Shown piece by piece: positions 20,102 through 28,773 of a stretch of DNA of 64,000 nt (within the stretch, counting starts at the first letter, position 1; every line of letters begins with the position of its first letter). Source of the DNA: Nostoc piscinale CENA21 (GTDB lineage: Bacteria; Cyanobacteriota; Cyanobacteriia; Cyanobacteriales; Nostocaceae); assembly GCF_001298445.1 (NCBI RefSeq), contig NZ_CP012036.1, positions 3,501,351-3,565,350 on the forward strand. The letters are read 5' to 3'. The translations under genes were made by a program, and so were the position numbers. A model generated the notes under the pieces. It did no database searches. It worked only from the letters and a program-made list of their open reading frames with translations, and was not told the DNA's origin.

Positions 20102-20129
20102 AAGTCAAAAGTCAAAAGTTAAAAGTTAA
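20102..20129. repeat. Heptameric short tandem repeat
   Basis: AAGTCAA twice followed by AAGTTAA twice, just after the kinase stop. This matches the short tandemly repeated heptamers common between genes of heterocystous cyanobacteria. Similar runs occur near 22195 and 24845. Confidence 0.7.
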
Positions 20130-20353
20130 AAATTATCTGAATTTAGCATTTTGACTTCCTCGTATGGATATAGGTGTTCAAAACTCTGATATCCAATCTC
20201 AAAAACTAAATTTGTGTCAGTCCTCAGAGTAATTTCATACTTTGGTGATGTGGTTTATGATTACGCAAGGGAGGGGAAATTTAAAACTCCTACACCCTGA
20301 AACCCACTACTAAGTCCTATTTGTAAGTATCTATTTTGAGGTGAGGACAATTG

Positions 20354-22132
20354 GTGCAACAACCAGAACTGCGGCAAAATTCGCCGATGCGGTCAATTGG
20401 TCGCGTGTTGAAGAGTTTAGGCAATTACCGTTGGACTTCTTTGGGAGCTTTGATTAGTGTTTTACTATTAACAGTTGCCAATGCTGTGACACCGCAATTA
20501 TTTCGTTGGGGAATTGATCAAGGTATTGCACCGCGCAATTTACAAATAGTACTTTATAGTGCGGCTTGGATGGTAGTGGCCGCGATCGCACGGGGTTTGT
20601 TTAACTTTGGTCAAAGCTATTTAGCTGAAGCTGCATCTCAAGGTGTCGCTTATGATTTACGCAACAAAATTTTCAGCAAAATTCAAAATTTGAGTTTTAG
20701 CTATCATGATCAATCGCAGACTTCCCAATTATTAACCCGTGTCACCAGCGACATTGAGCAAATCCGCACTTTTGTTGGGACTAGCTTGATTCAGGTGATT
20801 GGCGGATTGATAACATTGGTGAGTATTGCGGTGATTTTGCTCATCATGAATTGGCAACTGGCTTTAATTACCTTATCAGCAGTCCCGATATCTGCATGGT
20901 TGATGGCAAGGTTTGTGAATCGGAATAACCAACTGTTTGGTCAAATACAACAGCAATTGGGTAATTTGAATGCGGTTTTGCAAGAAAACTTGCTAGGGAT
21001 ACGAGTAGTTAAAGCCTTTGTGCGCGAGTCGGCGGAAAAGTCGCGTTACACCACCTTAAATGATGCCCTCGTCACTGCAAATATGCAAACGATTCGTGCT
21101 ATTCGCAATACATTTCCGTTTATCTTTTTGCTGAGTACTTTGGTGACATTGGCAGTTTTTGGCTATGGAGGTATACAGGTAATTTTTGGTAGCTTTTCGA
21201 TTGGGGAATTAGTAGCATTTAACTCATACTTAGTGTTAATTTTTCAACCCATATTATTAATTGGCTTTGCCGCCCCAGCGATCGCTCAAGCCGCAGCCTC
21301 GGCCACACGAGTGTTTGAAGTAGTTGATGCTGCTGTAGAAATCCGCGATCGCCCGAATGCGATGTTATTTGATACTTGCGGTGGCCGCATTACCTTTGAA
21401 AACGTTTCCTTTCGCTACCCAGGAGCCACAACCGAAGCCCTAAAAAATGTATCTTTTGAAACCAAGCCTAAAGAACTCATTGCTGTTCTAGGTATGACAG
21501 GTTCCGGCAAAAGTACAATTATGAACTTGATTGCGCGTTTTTATGATGTGACTGGAGGAGCGATTCGCATTGATGGGCGCGATGTGCGAGATTTTACACT
21601 CCAAAGTTTGCGATCACATATTGGCATAGTCTTTCAAGAAAGCACCTTATTCTCTGGAACTATCCGCGATAATATTGCCTACGCCAAACCCAATGCCAGT
21701 TTAGAACAGGTCATAGAAGTGGCGAAAACTGCCCAGATTCATGATTTTGTGATCAGCTTACCCGATGGCTACAACACAATTGTCGGTGAACGGGGTGTTG
21801 GTTTATCTGGCGGACAAAAACAACGGATTGCGATCGCTCGTACCTTACTTACCGATTACAGTATTCTGATTTTGGATGATAGTACCTCTGCGGTTGATGC
21901 TAAAACAGCCACACAAATTCAAGCCGAACTAGATGATTTAATGCAGCAAAAAGCTTGTGTCACCTTTGTAGTAGCGCAACGTATTAGTACAGTCAAGAAT
22001 GCCGATCGCATTTTATTAATCGATAAAGGTCAATTGGTAGCCCAAGGAACCCATGAGGAATTGATGCGAATTAGTCCACTTTATGGGGTAATTCTAGAAT
22101 CTCAAATCCAACATCATCAAGTAAAATCTTGA
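20354..22132 (+). CDS. ABC exporter, fused membrane and ATPase domains (MsbA/multidrug type)
   Basis: Half-transporter that works as a homo- or heterodimer in the plasma membrane. 592 aa from GTG 20354, which has GAGG seven bases upstream; TTG 20351 is only four bases away and less likely. The N-terminal ABC transmembrane domain (~20-310) has six hydrophobic helices. The nucleotide-binding domain has Walker A GMTGSGKST, Q-loop VFQEST, signature LSGGQKQRIAIAR, Walker B ILILDDSTSAVD and the switch His replaced by Gln (VVAQRIST). That replacement, if real, points to an asymmetric or degenerate ATP site and to a heterodimer partner elsewhere. Substrate unknown. Confidence 0.92.
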   Translation: MQQPELRQNSPMRSIGRVLKSLGNYRWTSLGALISVLLLTVANAVTPQLFRWGIDQGIAPRNLQIVLYSAAWMVVAAIARGLFNFGQSYLAEAASQGVAYDLRNKIFSKIQNLSFSYHDQSQTSQLLTRVTSDIEQIRTFVGTSLIQVIGGLITLVSIAVILLIMNWQLALITLSAVPISAWLMARFVNRNNQLFGQIQQQLGNLNAVLQENLLGIRVVKAFVRESAEKSRYTTLNDALVTANMQTIRAIRNTFPFIFLLSTLVTLAVFGYGGIQVIFGSFSIGELVAFNSYLVLIFQPILLIGFAAPAIAQAAASATRVFEVVDAAVEIRDRPNAMLFDTCGGRITFENVSFRYPGATTEALKNVSFETKPKELIAVLGMTGSGKSTIMNLIARFYDVTGGAIRIDGRDVRDFTLQSLRSHIGIVFQESTLFSGTIRDNIAYAKPNASLEQVIEVAKTAQIHDFVISLPDGYNTIVGERGVGLSGGQKQRIAIARTLLTDYSILILDDSTSAVDAKTATQIQAELDDLMQQKACVTFVVAQRISTVKNADRILLIDKGQLVAQGTHEELMRISPLYGVILESQIQHHQVKS

Positions 22133-22261
22133 TTGATCGCGCCAAGCAGAGTAAGAATTTTGCCTCCTAGCTCAACCGCATAACGGTAAGTAAAAAGGCA
22201 AAAGTAAAAATGCAAAAATGAAGAATACTTTTGACTTTTGATACCATTTAACGAAAAATCT

Positions 22262-22306
22262 GATACAGATGTAAACCCTGAAAGGTTTACTGTATCTAAG
22301 TTTTTT
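22262..22306 (+). terminator. Rho-independent terminator after ABC exporter
   Basis: GATACA/TGTATC and GTAAACC/GGTTTAC arms form a two-part stem with loop CTGAAA, followed by TAAG and six T. It lies 130 bases behind the exporter stop. Confidence 0.7.
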
Positions 22307-22361
22307 AGTTGCGAATTGCGACTTGCGAATTGTGAATTGGTATGACTTCTCCGCCTCCTAA

Positions 22362-22979
22362 TTACAGCATAATTAAACCCAGCCTGACACCAGCCGTCAC
22401 TGCTTCCGTACGGGAGGAGACAGCCAGCTTTTGAAAGATGGATGAAACATGGAACTTTACCGTATGTTCAGAAATTTGTAGACGTTTAGCGATCGCTTTA
22501 TTACCCAACCCAGAACCTAACATTCCCAACACCTCAATTTCTCTGGGTGTCAAAGTTTGTACAGGGTTAGTCACAACTTTTTCGCGGATGGGGAGTAATT
22601 CTAAATAATCTGGATGCAGTACTATCAAACCCGATGCGATCGCTTCAATAGCCGCAGTAATTTCCGCTTCTGTGCTAGTACTGGGTAATATCCCCCGGAC
22701 ACCAGAACGTAAGCCAATTTCTAGGTCAATATTTTCGATATCTTCCGTAATTAGCAAAATTTGTTGTTCTGATATCTGTTGCAATTTTGTCCAAGTTGAT
22801 GAAAGATGACTGCTGAAATCTAACAGCAATACATCTGGTTGTAGTTGTTCAAATTCCTTGGTGAATGTCTCTAAATCTGATGTCGTTCCTACTACAGTTA
22901 ATTGGGGATGATGATTGATGACTGACGACAAACCTACCTGCACGACTACAGAAGCAGCAATTACCATCACTCGGATCAT
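22362..22979 (-). CDS. NarL/LuxR-type response regulator with degenerate receiver
   Basis: 205-aa DNA-binding regulator. The receiver-like N-half (1-125) keeps the fold and the likely phospho-site Asp in DVLLLDFSS. However, the acidic pair that should follow strand 1 reads MVIAASVVV, and the conserved Lys near strand 5 is replaced (RGILPSTST). Phosphorylation is therefore doubtful. The C-terminal HTH (~140-200) is canonical: LTPREIEVLGMLGSGLGNKAIAK within which each stretch matches LuxR helices, then SEHTVKFHVSSIF. The ATG overlaps the protease stop by four bases (ATGA), so the genes are translationally coupled. Known LuxR family fold; phospho-independent control is inference. Confidence 0.88.
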   Translation of the reverse strand: MIRVMVIAASVVVQVGLSSVINHHPQLTVVGTTSDLETFTKEFEQLQPDVLLLDFSSHLSSTWTKLQQISEQQILLITEDIENIDLEIGLRSGVRGILPSTSTEAEITAAIEAIASGLIVLHPDYLELLPIREKVVTNPVQTLTPREIEVLGMLGSGLGNKAIAKRLQISEHTVKFHVSSIFQKLAVSSRTEAVTAGVRLGLIML

Positions 22980-23791
22980 GTAGCCTCCACAGCGTTTTTC
23001 TTGGCAATGTCAACGATAAATTGCTGTCTCCCTCGCAACACTTGTAATGGTATGGACTCCTGGCTGTAATGCAGATATTTTGCCAAGTCATCGGGTTTGG
23101 TGAATAACCGTCCTGCAACCCCAATTAAGACATCGCCAATTTGCAAACCAACAGTTTCTGCCACACTACCAGGAAGTACAGATAATACCAATAAACCAAG
23201 ACTGTGCCTGTCTATGACTACCGATTGTAAGGTGACTCCGAGTTGCCAACGATGATTACCACTCAGAAAGCGGTTAACTGTGTTGCTAGGAATTGCCACC
23301 GCCAAACCATTGACAATCATTGTATTGATCCCAACAACTCGTCCCAGACAATCAGCTAAACATCCACCAGAATTACCAGGATAAAGCTGTAAATCTGCGA
23401 TGACTGCTTGTTGATGATTGCTGTGAACCATCCCCATTGTGAATGCGCCATCATCACCTAAAGGATTACCCACAGCCAAAACTAATTCACCAACTCGCAA
23501 TGTATCGGAATTACCGATGGTGGCAGGATGTAAGTTAGTTGCAGAAATTTTGAGTACGGCTAAGTCTTGCTGGGGGTCAAAGTGCGATCGCACCGCCGCA
23601 AATACTCTACCATCAGATAATTCTACAGTCGGCTGCTGACTGGTCGCCACATGAGCATTCGTAATAATCAACCCGTCTGCTTGCCAAATTACCCCAGAAC
23701 CAACTCCCAACCCACCGCTTTTAATTTTGACTGTGCTTTGACGCAGTTTAGCGGCAACTGCGGACAGTTCATCATTGAATTGTGTCATCAT
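22976..23791 (-). CDS. S1C (HtrA/Deg-like) serine protease with PDZ domain, no export signal
   Basis: Trypsin-fold protease, 271 aa. The catalytic triad is complete by motif: TNAHV (His47), DLAVL (Asp76), GNSGG (Ser141). A PDZ domain follows at about 180-265 (VLPGSVAETVGLQIGDVLI). The start lacks a signal peptide or membrane anchor, so it probably acts in the cytosol, unlike typical HtrA. It lies 26 bases behind the pseudoprotease gene and overlaps the regulator gene by ATGA, forming a three-gene operon. Confidence 0.9.
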   Translation of the reverse strand: MMTQFNDELSAVAAKLRQSTVKIKSGGLGVGSGVIWQADGLIITNAHVATSQQPTVELSDGRVFAAVRSHFDPQQDLAVLKISATNLHPATIGNSDTLRVGELVLAVGNPLGDDGAFTMGMVHSNHQQAVIADLQLYPGNSGGCLADCLGRVVGINTMIVNGLAVAIPSNTVNRFLSGNHRWQLGVTLQSVVIDRHSLGLLVLSVLPGSVAETVGLQIGDVLIGVAGRLFTKPDDLAKYLHYSQESIPLQVLRGRQQFIVDIAKKNAVEAT

Positions 23792-23817
23792 CTTTGCCAG
23801 GAATCCTGAGAAATTAC

Positions 23818-24738
23818 TTACTCGACGGGGCGTTCGCCAACCACAATATCTAACTCAACCAATGCCCCACCCCGGACAACCTGCACTTTGATGAGTTTAC
23901 CAATGCGATCGCTATTATTTAGTAGTGCCAAGACATCGCCTGTATCACTCACAGCTACATTATCTAATGTTACCAACACATCCCCCAGCAATATACCTGC
24001 CTTGTCAGCCGGACTAGATGATTCCACATTGACAACAATTACCCCGGTTGTCGTCGTTAAATTTAAACTATTTTTCAAATTGTGCGGTAAGCGTACAGGC
24101 TGCATACCTACACCCAAATAACCGCGAGAAATGTGTCCCTTAGTGAGTAATTGATTGACTACACGCTCAATTGTACTAGCCGGAATTGTTAAAGCCGTAC
24201 CACGCCTTCCTGATGTATTCATTCCCACCACATAACCAGCCGCATCTACCAGCGCCCCACCAGCAAAACCAGGGTAAAGGGTGATATCTGGGCGAATAAA
24301 TTGGTCAATATTGCCACCACTCATACTCCGCCAAGCCCCGCTCACTACACTCACCGCCCCCATCGCCGCCCGGATATCACCTTCGCTACTTCTGGCTAGT
24401 CCCAAAATTAAATGACCAACTTTGAGTTTTGTGACATCACCAATTTGTACAACTGGAATTGCTGCATTTTGTAGTTGAAAAACCGCTATATCAGTACTAG
24501 GGTCATGACCGATAAATGACGCTTGTACAGTATTTCTATCTGCAAGAGTTACCGTGATTTCGTCATAACGCCCCAGAGATTCATCAGAAGTCACAATAAT
24601 ATTATTACGCCAGTGAATTCCACTAGAGGAAAGACGTTTACCAGCATTAACAGCAACTACAGCATTTCCAGCCTGTTCTACAATATCTGCTAAACTATTA
24701 GAAAAATCCTGCAATGAAGACATAAAATTATCCGCCAA
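23818..24738 (-). CDS. Catalytically inactive HtrA/Deg-like homologue (pseudoprotease) with PDZ domain
   Basis: 306 aa with the same two-domain plan as the protease behind it, but the triad is broken. The His motif reads VTSDES instead of TNAHV, and the GNSGG motif reads GFAGG (Ser to Ala159). The Asp (STDIAVF) remains. PDZ is present (SSPADKAGILLGDVLVTLD). No signal peptide. Loss of two of three catalytic residues with otherwise clean conservation suggests a maintained regulatory or scaffolding role, for instance as partner of the active enzyme. First gene of the operon. Confidence 0.88.
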   Translation of the reverse strand: MADNFMSSLQDFSNSLADIVEQAGNAVVAVNAGKRLSSSGIHWRNNIIVTSDESLGRYDEITVTLADRNTVQASFIGHDPSTDIAVFQLQNAAIPVVQIGDVTKLKVGHLILGLARSSEGDIRAAMGAVSVVSGAWRSMSGGNIDQFIRPDITLYPGFAGGALVDAAGYVVGMNTSGRRGTALTIPASTIERVVNQLLTKGHISRGYLGVGMQPVRLPHNLKNSLNLTTTTGVIVVNVESSSPADKAGILLGDVLVTLDNVAVSDTGDVLALLNNSDRIGKLIKVQVVRGGALVELDIVVGERPVE

Positions 24739-25604
24739 TATTTTGTGATGCTTCTATCTTGTCGCTTTATATCCAGAGATAGCATCGGAAAAATGGGGAG
24801 AATGTCACCTAGAAAAATGGCTAGTACAACAAGGCAAAAATCAAAAGTCAAAAGTCAAAAGAAAGAATAACGATACCACAAGCCTTTTACCAATTTATTA
24901 TGGTCTGTTTATTTACGCCGACCTGTACTAGTACTCTTGTGAAGTCAAACATCTGATTAAATAGGCTTTACATTTATTTAGAATAATTACTTTATTTACG
25001 CTCCTATGTACTAGTTAAAAACTATATTGAAAATATACTGATTATCATTTTCATTATCTAACACCTAGCTGGATTAACTAGGTTGCCAACCAGCTAAAAA
25101 TGAACTAAGGTAGGACTGAATTTTTCTGAGGTAAATTAATATAAACTTTTCCGAAATTTAGCCTTAACAATTGGTAGATGCTGAATATAATTCATTGATT
25201 TGGCAGATATATGTTAGTCACTAATTTAAATTGGCAATTTACATTTAAATTTGATTTGCAATATGCTCATTACCAATTTAACAACTTGTAAAAATTTCTA
25301 TATATGCAACAAAGCTTAATGAAATATTTAGAAAATATGCTGTAAAAGAGCTTTAAAAAATAGCATAATCGTTCTTAAAAGGAAGTATCATTTAGCCCTG
25401 CTAGTTCTGTGGAGAGTTGTGATTAACTGGTGCAAACACTAAGGCTAAAATGATGGGTTTTAAGTTTTTTGACTCAGTATTATATATGCTGAACAGACAT
25501 ATCCAAAAACTAGTAGAAAAGTCAATAAAAATTATTCCTAGAGGATATGTTGATTGCATAAATTAGCATAGCGATCGCTTAGTTTTTTCAGGAGAATATC
25601 TTAT
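24739..25604. other. Intergenic region with heptamer repeats, no gene recognised
   Basis: About 865 AT-rich bases between divergent genes. 24840-24862 holds AAAAGTC heptamer repeats. A HIP1 site stands at 25571 just before the M4 protease start, which has AGGAG at 25590. No ORF of note. Confidence 0.6.
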
Positions 25605-26681
25605 ATGGCGCGTAAGAAAAAATCATCAGGTTTGAAATTGCAACATTCAATTGACACGAGATGTCCTATTTGTTGTATTGTGCCACCTCACATGCTAGAA
25701 AATGTGGCTGTGAATGGTAATCCGCAGCAACGTTCTTGGGCATTTCATACCTTAAACGTTTCCGCACAGTTACGCGGGCGACGGAATGTTGTCGGGAATA
25801 TTTTCTTCTCTCCTTCTCCGGGTGAGAAGCGACGCACCATTTACGACGCGAAAAATGGACAGCAACTTCCGGGTACTTTAGTACGTGGTGAAGGTGATCC
25901 GCCCAGCACTGATGAAGCAGTGAATGAAGCTTACGACGCTGCTGGTGCTACTTATGACTTGTATTATGAAGTATTTGAACGCAACTCGATTGATGATAAA
26001 GGTTTGCGTTTAGACTCTAGCGTTCATTATGGTGTTAAATACGACAACGCCTTTTGGAACGGTGATCAAATGGTCTACGGCGATGGCGATGGCGAACTGT
26101 TCCAACGCTTCACAAAATGCGTTGATATTATTGGGCATGAGTTAACACATGGAGTAACTCAATACGAAGCTGGTCTGCAATACTATGGTGAACCAGGGGC
26201 GTTGAACGAATCATTTTCTGATGTTTTTGGTTCCTTGGTCAAACAAAGATTAAAAAATCAAACAGCCGACCAAGCAGACTGGATTATTGGTGAAGGTCTT
26301 TTAGCGCCTGGTGTTAAAGGTATTGGTATTCGCTCGATGAAAGCCCCAGGAACAGCCTATGATGATCCTGTATTGGGCAAAGATCCGCAACCAGCCCACA
26401 TGCGCGATAAATATACTGGTTGGGAAGATAATGCAGGTGTGCATATCAATTCTGGCATCCCCAACTATGCCTTTTATTTAGCCGCAATGGAAATTGGTGG
26501 TTATGCTTGGGAAAAAGCCGGGAAAATATGGTACATTGCTTTACGCGATCGCTTGCGTAACCAAGCACAATTTAAAACCGCCGCTAACGTCACCATCCAA
26601 GTTGCAGGAGAACTTTACGGTACAGATAGTCCAGAACAAAGAGCTGTACAGAACGCTTGGCAAAAAGTAGGAGTAATTTAG
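25605..26681 (+). CDS. Protealysin-like M4 metalloprotease
   Basis: Thermolysin-family zinc protease, 358 aa. Zinc and catalytic motifs: HELTH (His178, Glu179, His182), NESFSD (third ligand Glu202), and HINSGIPNYAFY with the transition-state His downstream. There is no signal peptide. The short N-terminus with CPICCIVPPHML matches the small propeptide of the protealysin subgroup, whose members are made in the cytosol and self-activated. Good SD (CAGGAG). The next gene on the strand is an emfourin-type inhibitor. Target unknown. Confidence 0.93.
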   Translation: MARKKKSSGLKLQHSIDTRCPICCIVPPHMLENVAVNGNPQQRSWAFHTLNVSAQLRGRRNVVGNIFFSPSPGEKRRTIYDAKNGQQLPGTLVRGEGDPPSTDEAVNEAYDAAGATYDLYYEVFERNSIDDKGLRLDSSVHYGVKYDNAFWNGDQMVYGDGDGELFQRFTKCVDIIGHELTHGVTQYEAGLQYYGEPGALNESFSDVFGSLVKQRLKNQTADQADWIIGEGLLAPGVKGIGIRSMKAPGTAYDDPVLGKDPQPAHMRDKYTGWEDNAGVHINSGIPNYAFYLAAMEIGGYAWEKAGKIWYIALRDRLRNQAQFKTAANVTIQVAGELYGTDSPEQRAVQNAWQKVGVI

Positions 26682-26689
26682 CAAGAAGA

Positions 26690-26805
26690 ATTCAGGAGTC
26701 AGAAGCCAGAATACAGAACGACGTGTGTAGATGGGCGAAAACCCTTGCACCAAATCTCAACACCTAAGTCCTGCTGACTTCTGGATTCTGACTTCTGACT
26801 TATTT
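26690..26805. repeat. Imperfect inverted repeat between protease and inhibitor
   Basis: AGGAGTCAGAAGCCAGAATA at about 26693-26712 faces GACTTCTGGATTCTGACTTC at about 26777-26796. Such AGTCAGAAG arms are widespread intergenic repeats in this group of cyanobacteria as far as I recall. They could fold the long leader of the inhibitor gene. Confidence 0.5.
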
Positions 26806-26819
26806 TCATTGTTGCTAAA

Positions 26820-26852
26820 CTGGGGGAAGATAGTTATCTTCTCCCAGTTTTT
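26820..26852 (+). terminator. Strong hairpin plus T run in front of emfourin gene (terminator or attenuator)
   Basis: CTGGGGGAAGATA pairs with TATCTTCTCCCAG across a two-base turn, followed by five T. It fits a Rho-independent terminator for the protease message. Only 22 bases, including the SD, separate it from the inhibitor ATG, so inhibitor transcripts must start upstream and pass through it. Confidence 0.8.
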
Positions 26853-26874
26853 GTATACAACGGAGAGCAAAACA

Positions 26875-27168
26875 ATGCGGATCACATTTGAACGCACAGG
26901 TGGCTTTGCTGGAATAACTAAGAAAAAAACCCTAGACACCAACAATCTTCCAGCAAAGGAAGCTAAAGAACTACCACTATTAGTCCAAGCAGCGGATTTA
27001 TTTCGCTTACCTGCACAAATTCCTTCGCCAAATCCCCAGAGCGATCGCTTTCAGTATAGGTTAACTGTAGAAGACAACGATAAACAGCACACAGTAATTG
27101 TGAGTGAAGCAGCCTTACCCGGAACTTTAAGACCTTTAATTGAATGGCTAAATAATGCGGCCATTTAG
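26875..27168 (+). CDS. Emfourin-type protein inhibitor of M4 proteases
   Basis: 97-aa cytosolic protein. Begins MRITFERTGGFAGI, with PAKEAKELPLL, DRFQYRLTVED and a C-terminal TLRPLIEWL. This pattern and the position right after a protealysin-like gene match emfourin, a slow tight-binding inhibitor known from Serratia protealysin operons. Start at 26875 has GGAGAG upstream; an in-frame longer reading from 26731 would run through the hairpin and is not used. Together with the protease it forms an enzyme/inhibitor pair, presumably protecting the cell from its own cytosolic protease. Confidence 0.8.
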   Translation: MRITFERTGGFAGITKKKTLDTNNLPAKEAKELPLLVQAADLFRLPAQIPSPNPQSDRFQYRLTVEDNDKQHTVIVSEAALPGTLRPLIEWLNNAAI

Positions 27169-27278
27169 AGGGGTTAGGGTCAGGGGACAAGGTGGACAAG
27201 GAAGATAGAGGTTTTTTGAGTTAATCAAATTAGCAAATTGGTTTTTTAGACTAACTAAAAAATCATTACTCAGCACTT

Positions 27279-28205
27279 TTATAAGACTTCCCAAGCAGTA
27301 CCTTTATAACCATAGTCAAAAATTTCTGGATGCAAAATTTCTGCCAAAATTTCTAAAGAATCCACTAATCTGGGGCCGGGACGGTTGAAGTAAGAATTAC
27401 CATCAGTAATATAAACTCTACCTGTTTGGCTGGCGTGGAGTTTTTGCCATTCGGAGCGTTGAGTTAATAATTCAGCTTCTTGGCGAGTGCGAATTAAATC
27501 AAAGCCACAAGGCATAAATACAATCACATCTGGATTAGTGGCGATGAATGTTTGCCATTCTAAGGTTACAGAAGGTTTACCTGGATGGCTAAATAGTGAT
27601 TGTCCGCCTGCGAAGTTGACTAATTCTGGAATCCAGTTTGCTCCTGCCATTAAAGGATCTGTCCACTCAATACAAGCAACTTTCGGCAGTTCATTGAGTG
27701 CCAGCCCTTGGATTTTTTGTTGAATAATTTTAACTCTGGCCTCTAGATTCTCCAGTAATTTTACTGAGTCTACATCAAAGATATGAGCAACTTTTTCAAT
27801 ATCAGTCCAAATATCTTCTAGAAGATTAGGTTGTAAAGAAATAATTTTTGGTGAAGTTGAGATGCAATTACTAACAGCTTTTTCCACTTCTGGTAAGCTG
27901 ACTGCACAAACATCGCATTGGTCTTGGGTGAGAATGTGAGTCGGTTGTAACTGCTCTAAAACATCGGTTTTGATGTGATAAATACTCAATGCTGATTGCA
28001 ATAAATCATTGACTTGAGTGTGAATATCGCTGCTAGGCACATCAGTATCAAAGCGTGCTTCGGTGCATATAGGAATATTTTGAATATCTGGCGGATAGTC
28101 ACATTCATGCGATCGCCCTACAATTGCATCAGTTAACCCCAGTTTTGCTAAAATCTCCGTTGCACTTGGTATTAAAGAGACAATTCTGATATTGCTATTA
28201 GTCAT
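27279..28205 (-). CDS. Cobalamin-binding (BtuF-like) periplasmic-binding-fold protein, no signal peptide
   Basis: 308 aa. Begins with the class motif RIVSLIPSATEILAKLGL and has VGRSHECDYP, THILTQDQCDVCAVS, PDVIVFMPCGFD and RPGPRLVDSLEIL. These are typical of the BtuF-like vitamin B12 binding protein family. There is no Sec or lipoprotein signal, common for the cyanobacterial members, so its location and partner permease are open. GGGAG is upstream of the ATG. I looked for a cobalamin riboswitch in front and saw none. Confidence 0.85.
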   Translation of the reverse strand: MTNSNIRIVSLIPSATEILAKLGLTDAIVGRSHECDYPPDIQNIPICTEARFDTDVPSSDIHTQVNDLLQSALSIYHIKTDVLEQLQPTHILTQDQCDVCAVSLPEVEKAVSNCISTSPKIISLQPNLLEDIWTDIEKVAHIFDVDSVKLLENLEARVKIIQQKIQGLALNELPKVACIEWTDPLMAGANWIPELVNFAGGQSLFSHPGKPSVTLEWQTFIATNPDVIVFMPCGFDLIRTRQEAELLTQRSEWQKLHASQTGRVYITDGNSYFNRPGPRLVDSLEILAEILHPEIFDYGYKGTAWEVL

Positions 28206-28773
28206 TGTTTGATCTCCCGAACATCTGCTGCCAGTTAAATTTTCACAAACTTCAAATAATTAAGTATCTTTCTGTAGGAGAATGCCGCAAGCTATGAGCG
28301 TCATGATTAACTGGGTAAATTGACCATTTGAGAAAGTGCCATAAATCAAAATATTTTTATACCTGATTACCTTTTATGTTAGGAGATATCGTCTTCAGGA
28401 GTGATGCTAATATCTTGCCTTCTATGGTATTAGATATTAGACATCAATCATAAATTTGTTGATAAAAAGCATGTTGTAACTGTATGAACTGGTTAATAGC
28501 ATAGTAGCTCTATGGAAATGCTCTCTTCAAATCATAAAATTTTTAACAAACAGCCATTCCGTACGTAGTTATATACCAGAGGATTGCCAAACTTACATAA
28601 CTAATAATAATGTAATTTTAGTAATAAGTATTGCACTGTACTCAAAGAGTTTGATGAAAAAAAATATACTATCCTGTTCTGAAAAATCCTCTGGAGTATT
28701 TGTAGTTATAAAAGATAGTTCTGTTTTTGTGATAACTCCCTCAGACATGGTAATTACTTAACAGGTGTATTAG
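28206..28773. other. Divergent intergenic region, nothing specific seen
   Basis: 568 AT-rich bases between the cobalamin-binding gene (minus) and the sensor kinase (plus). Promoters for both should lie here. No riboswitch core, small ORF or repeat was recognised. Confidence 0.5.

Noticed and set aside
28206..28420. Cobalamin riboswitch ahead of the cobalamin-binding protein gene
   Set aside because: No recognisable B12-box-like core (GCCACTG) with its paired elements on the minus strand.
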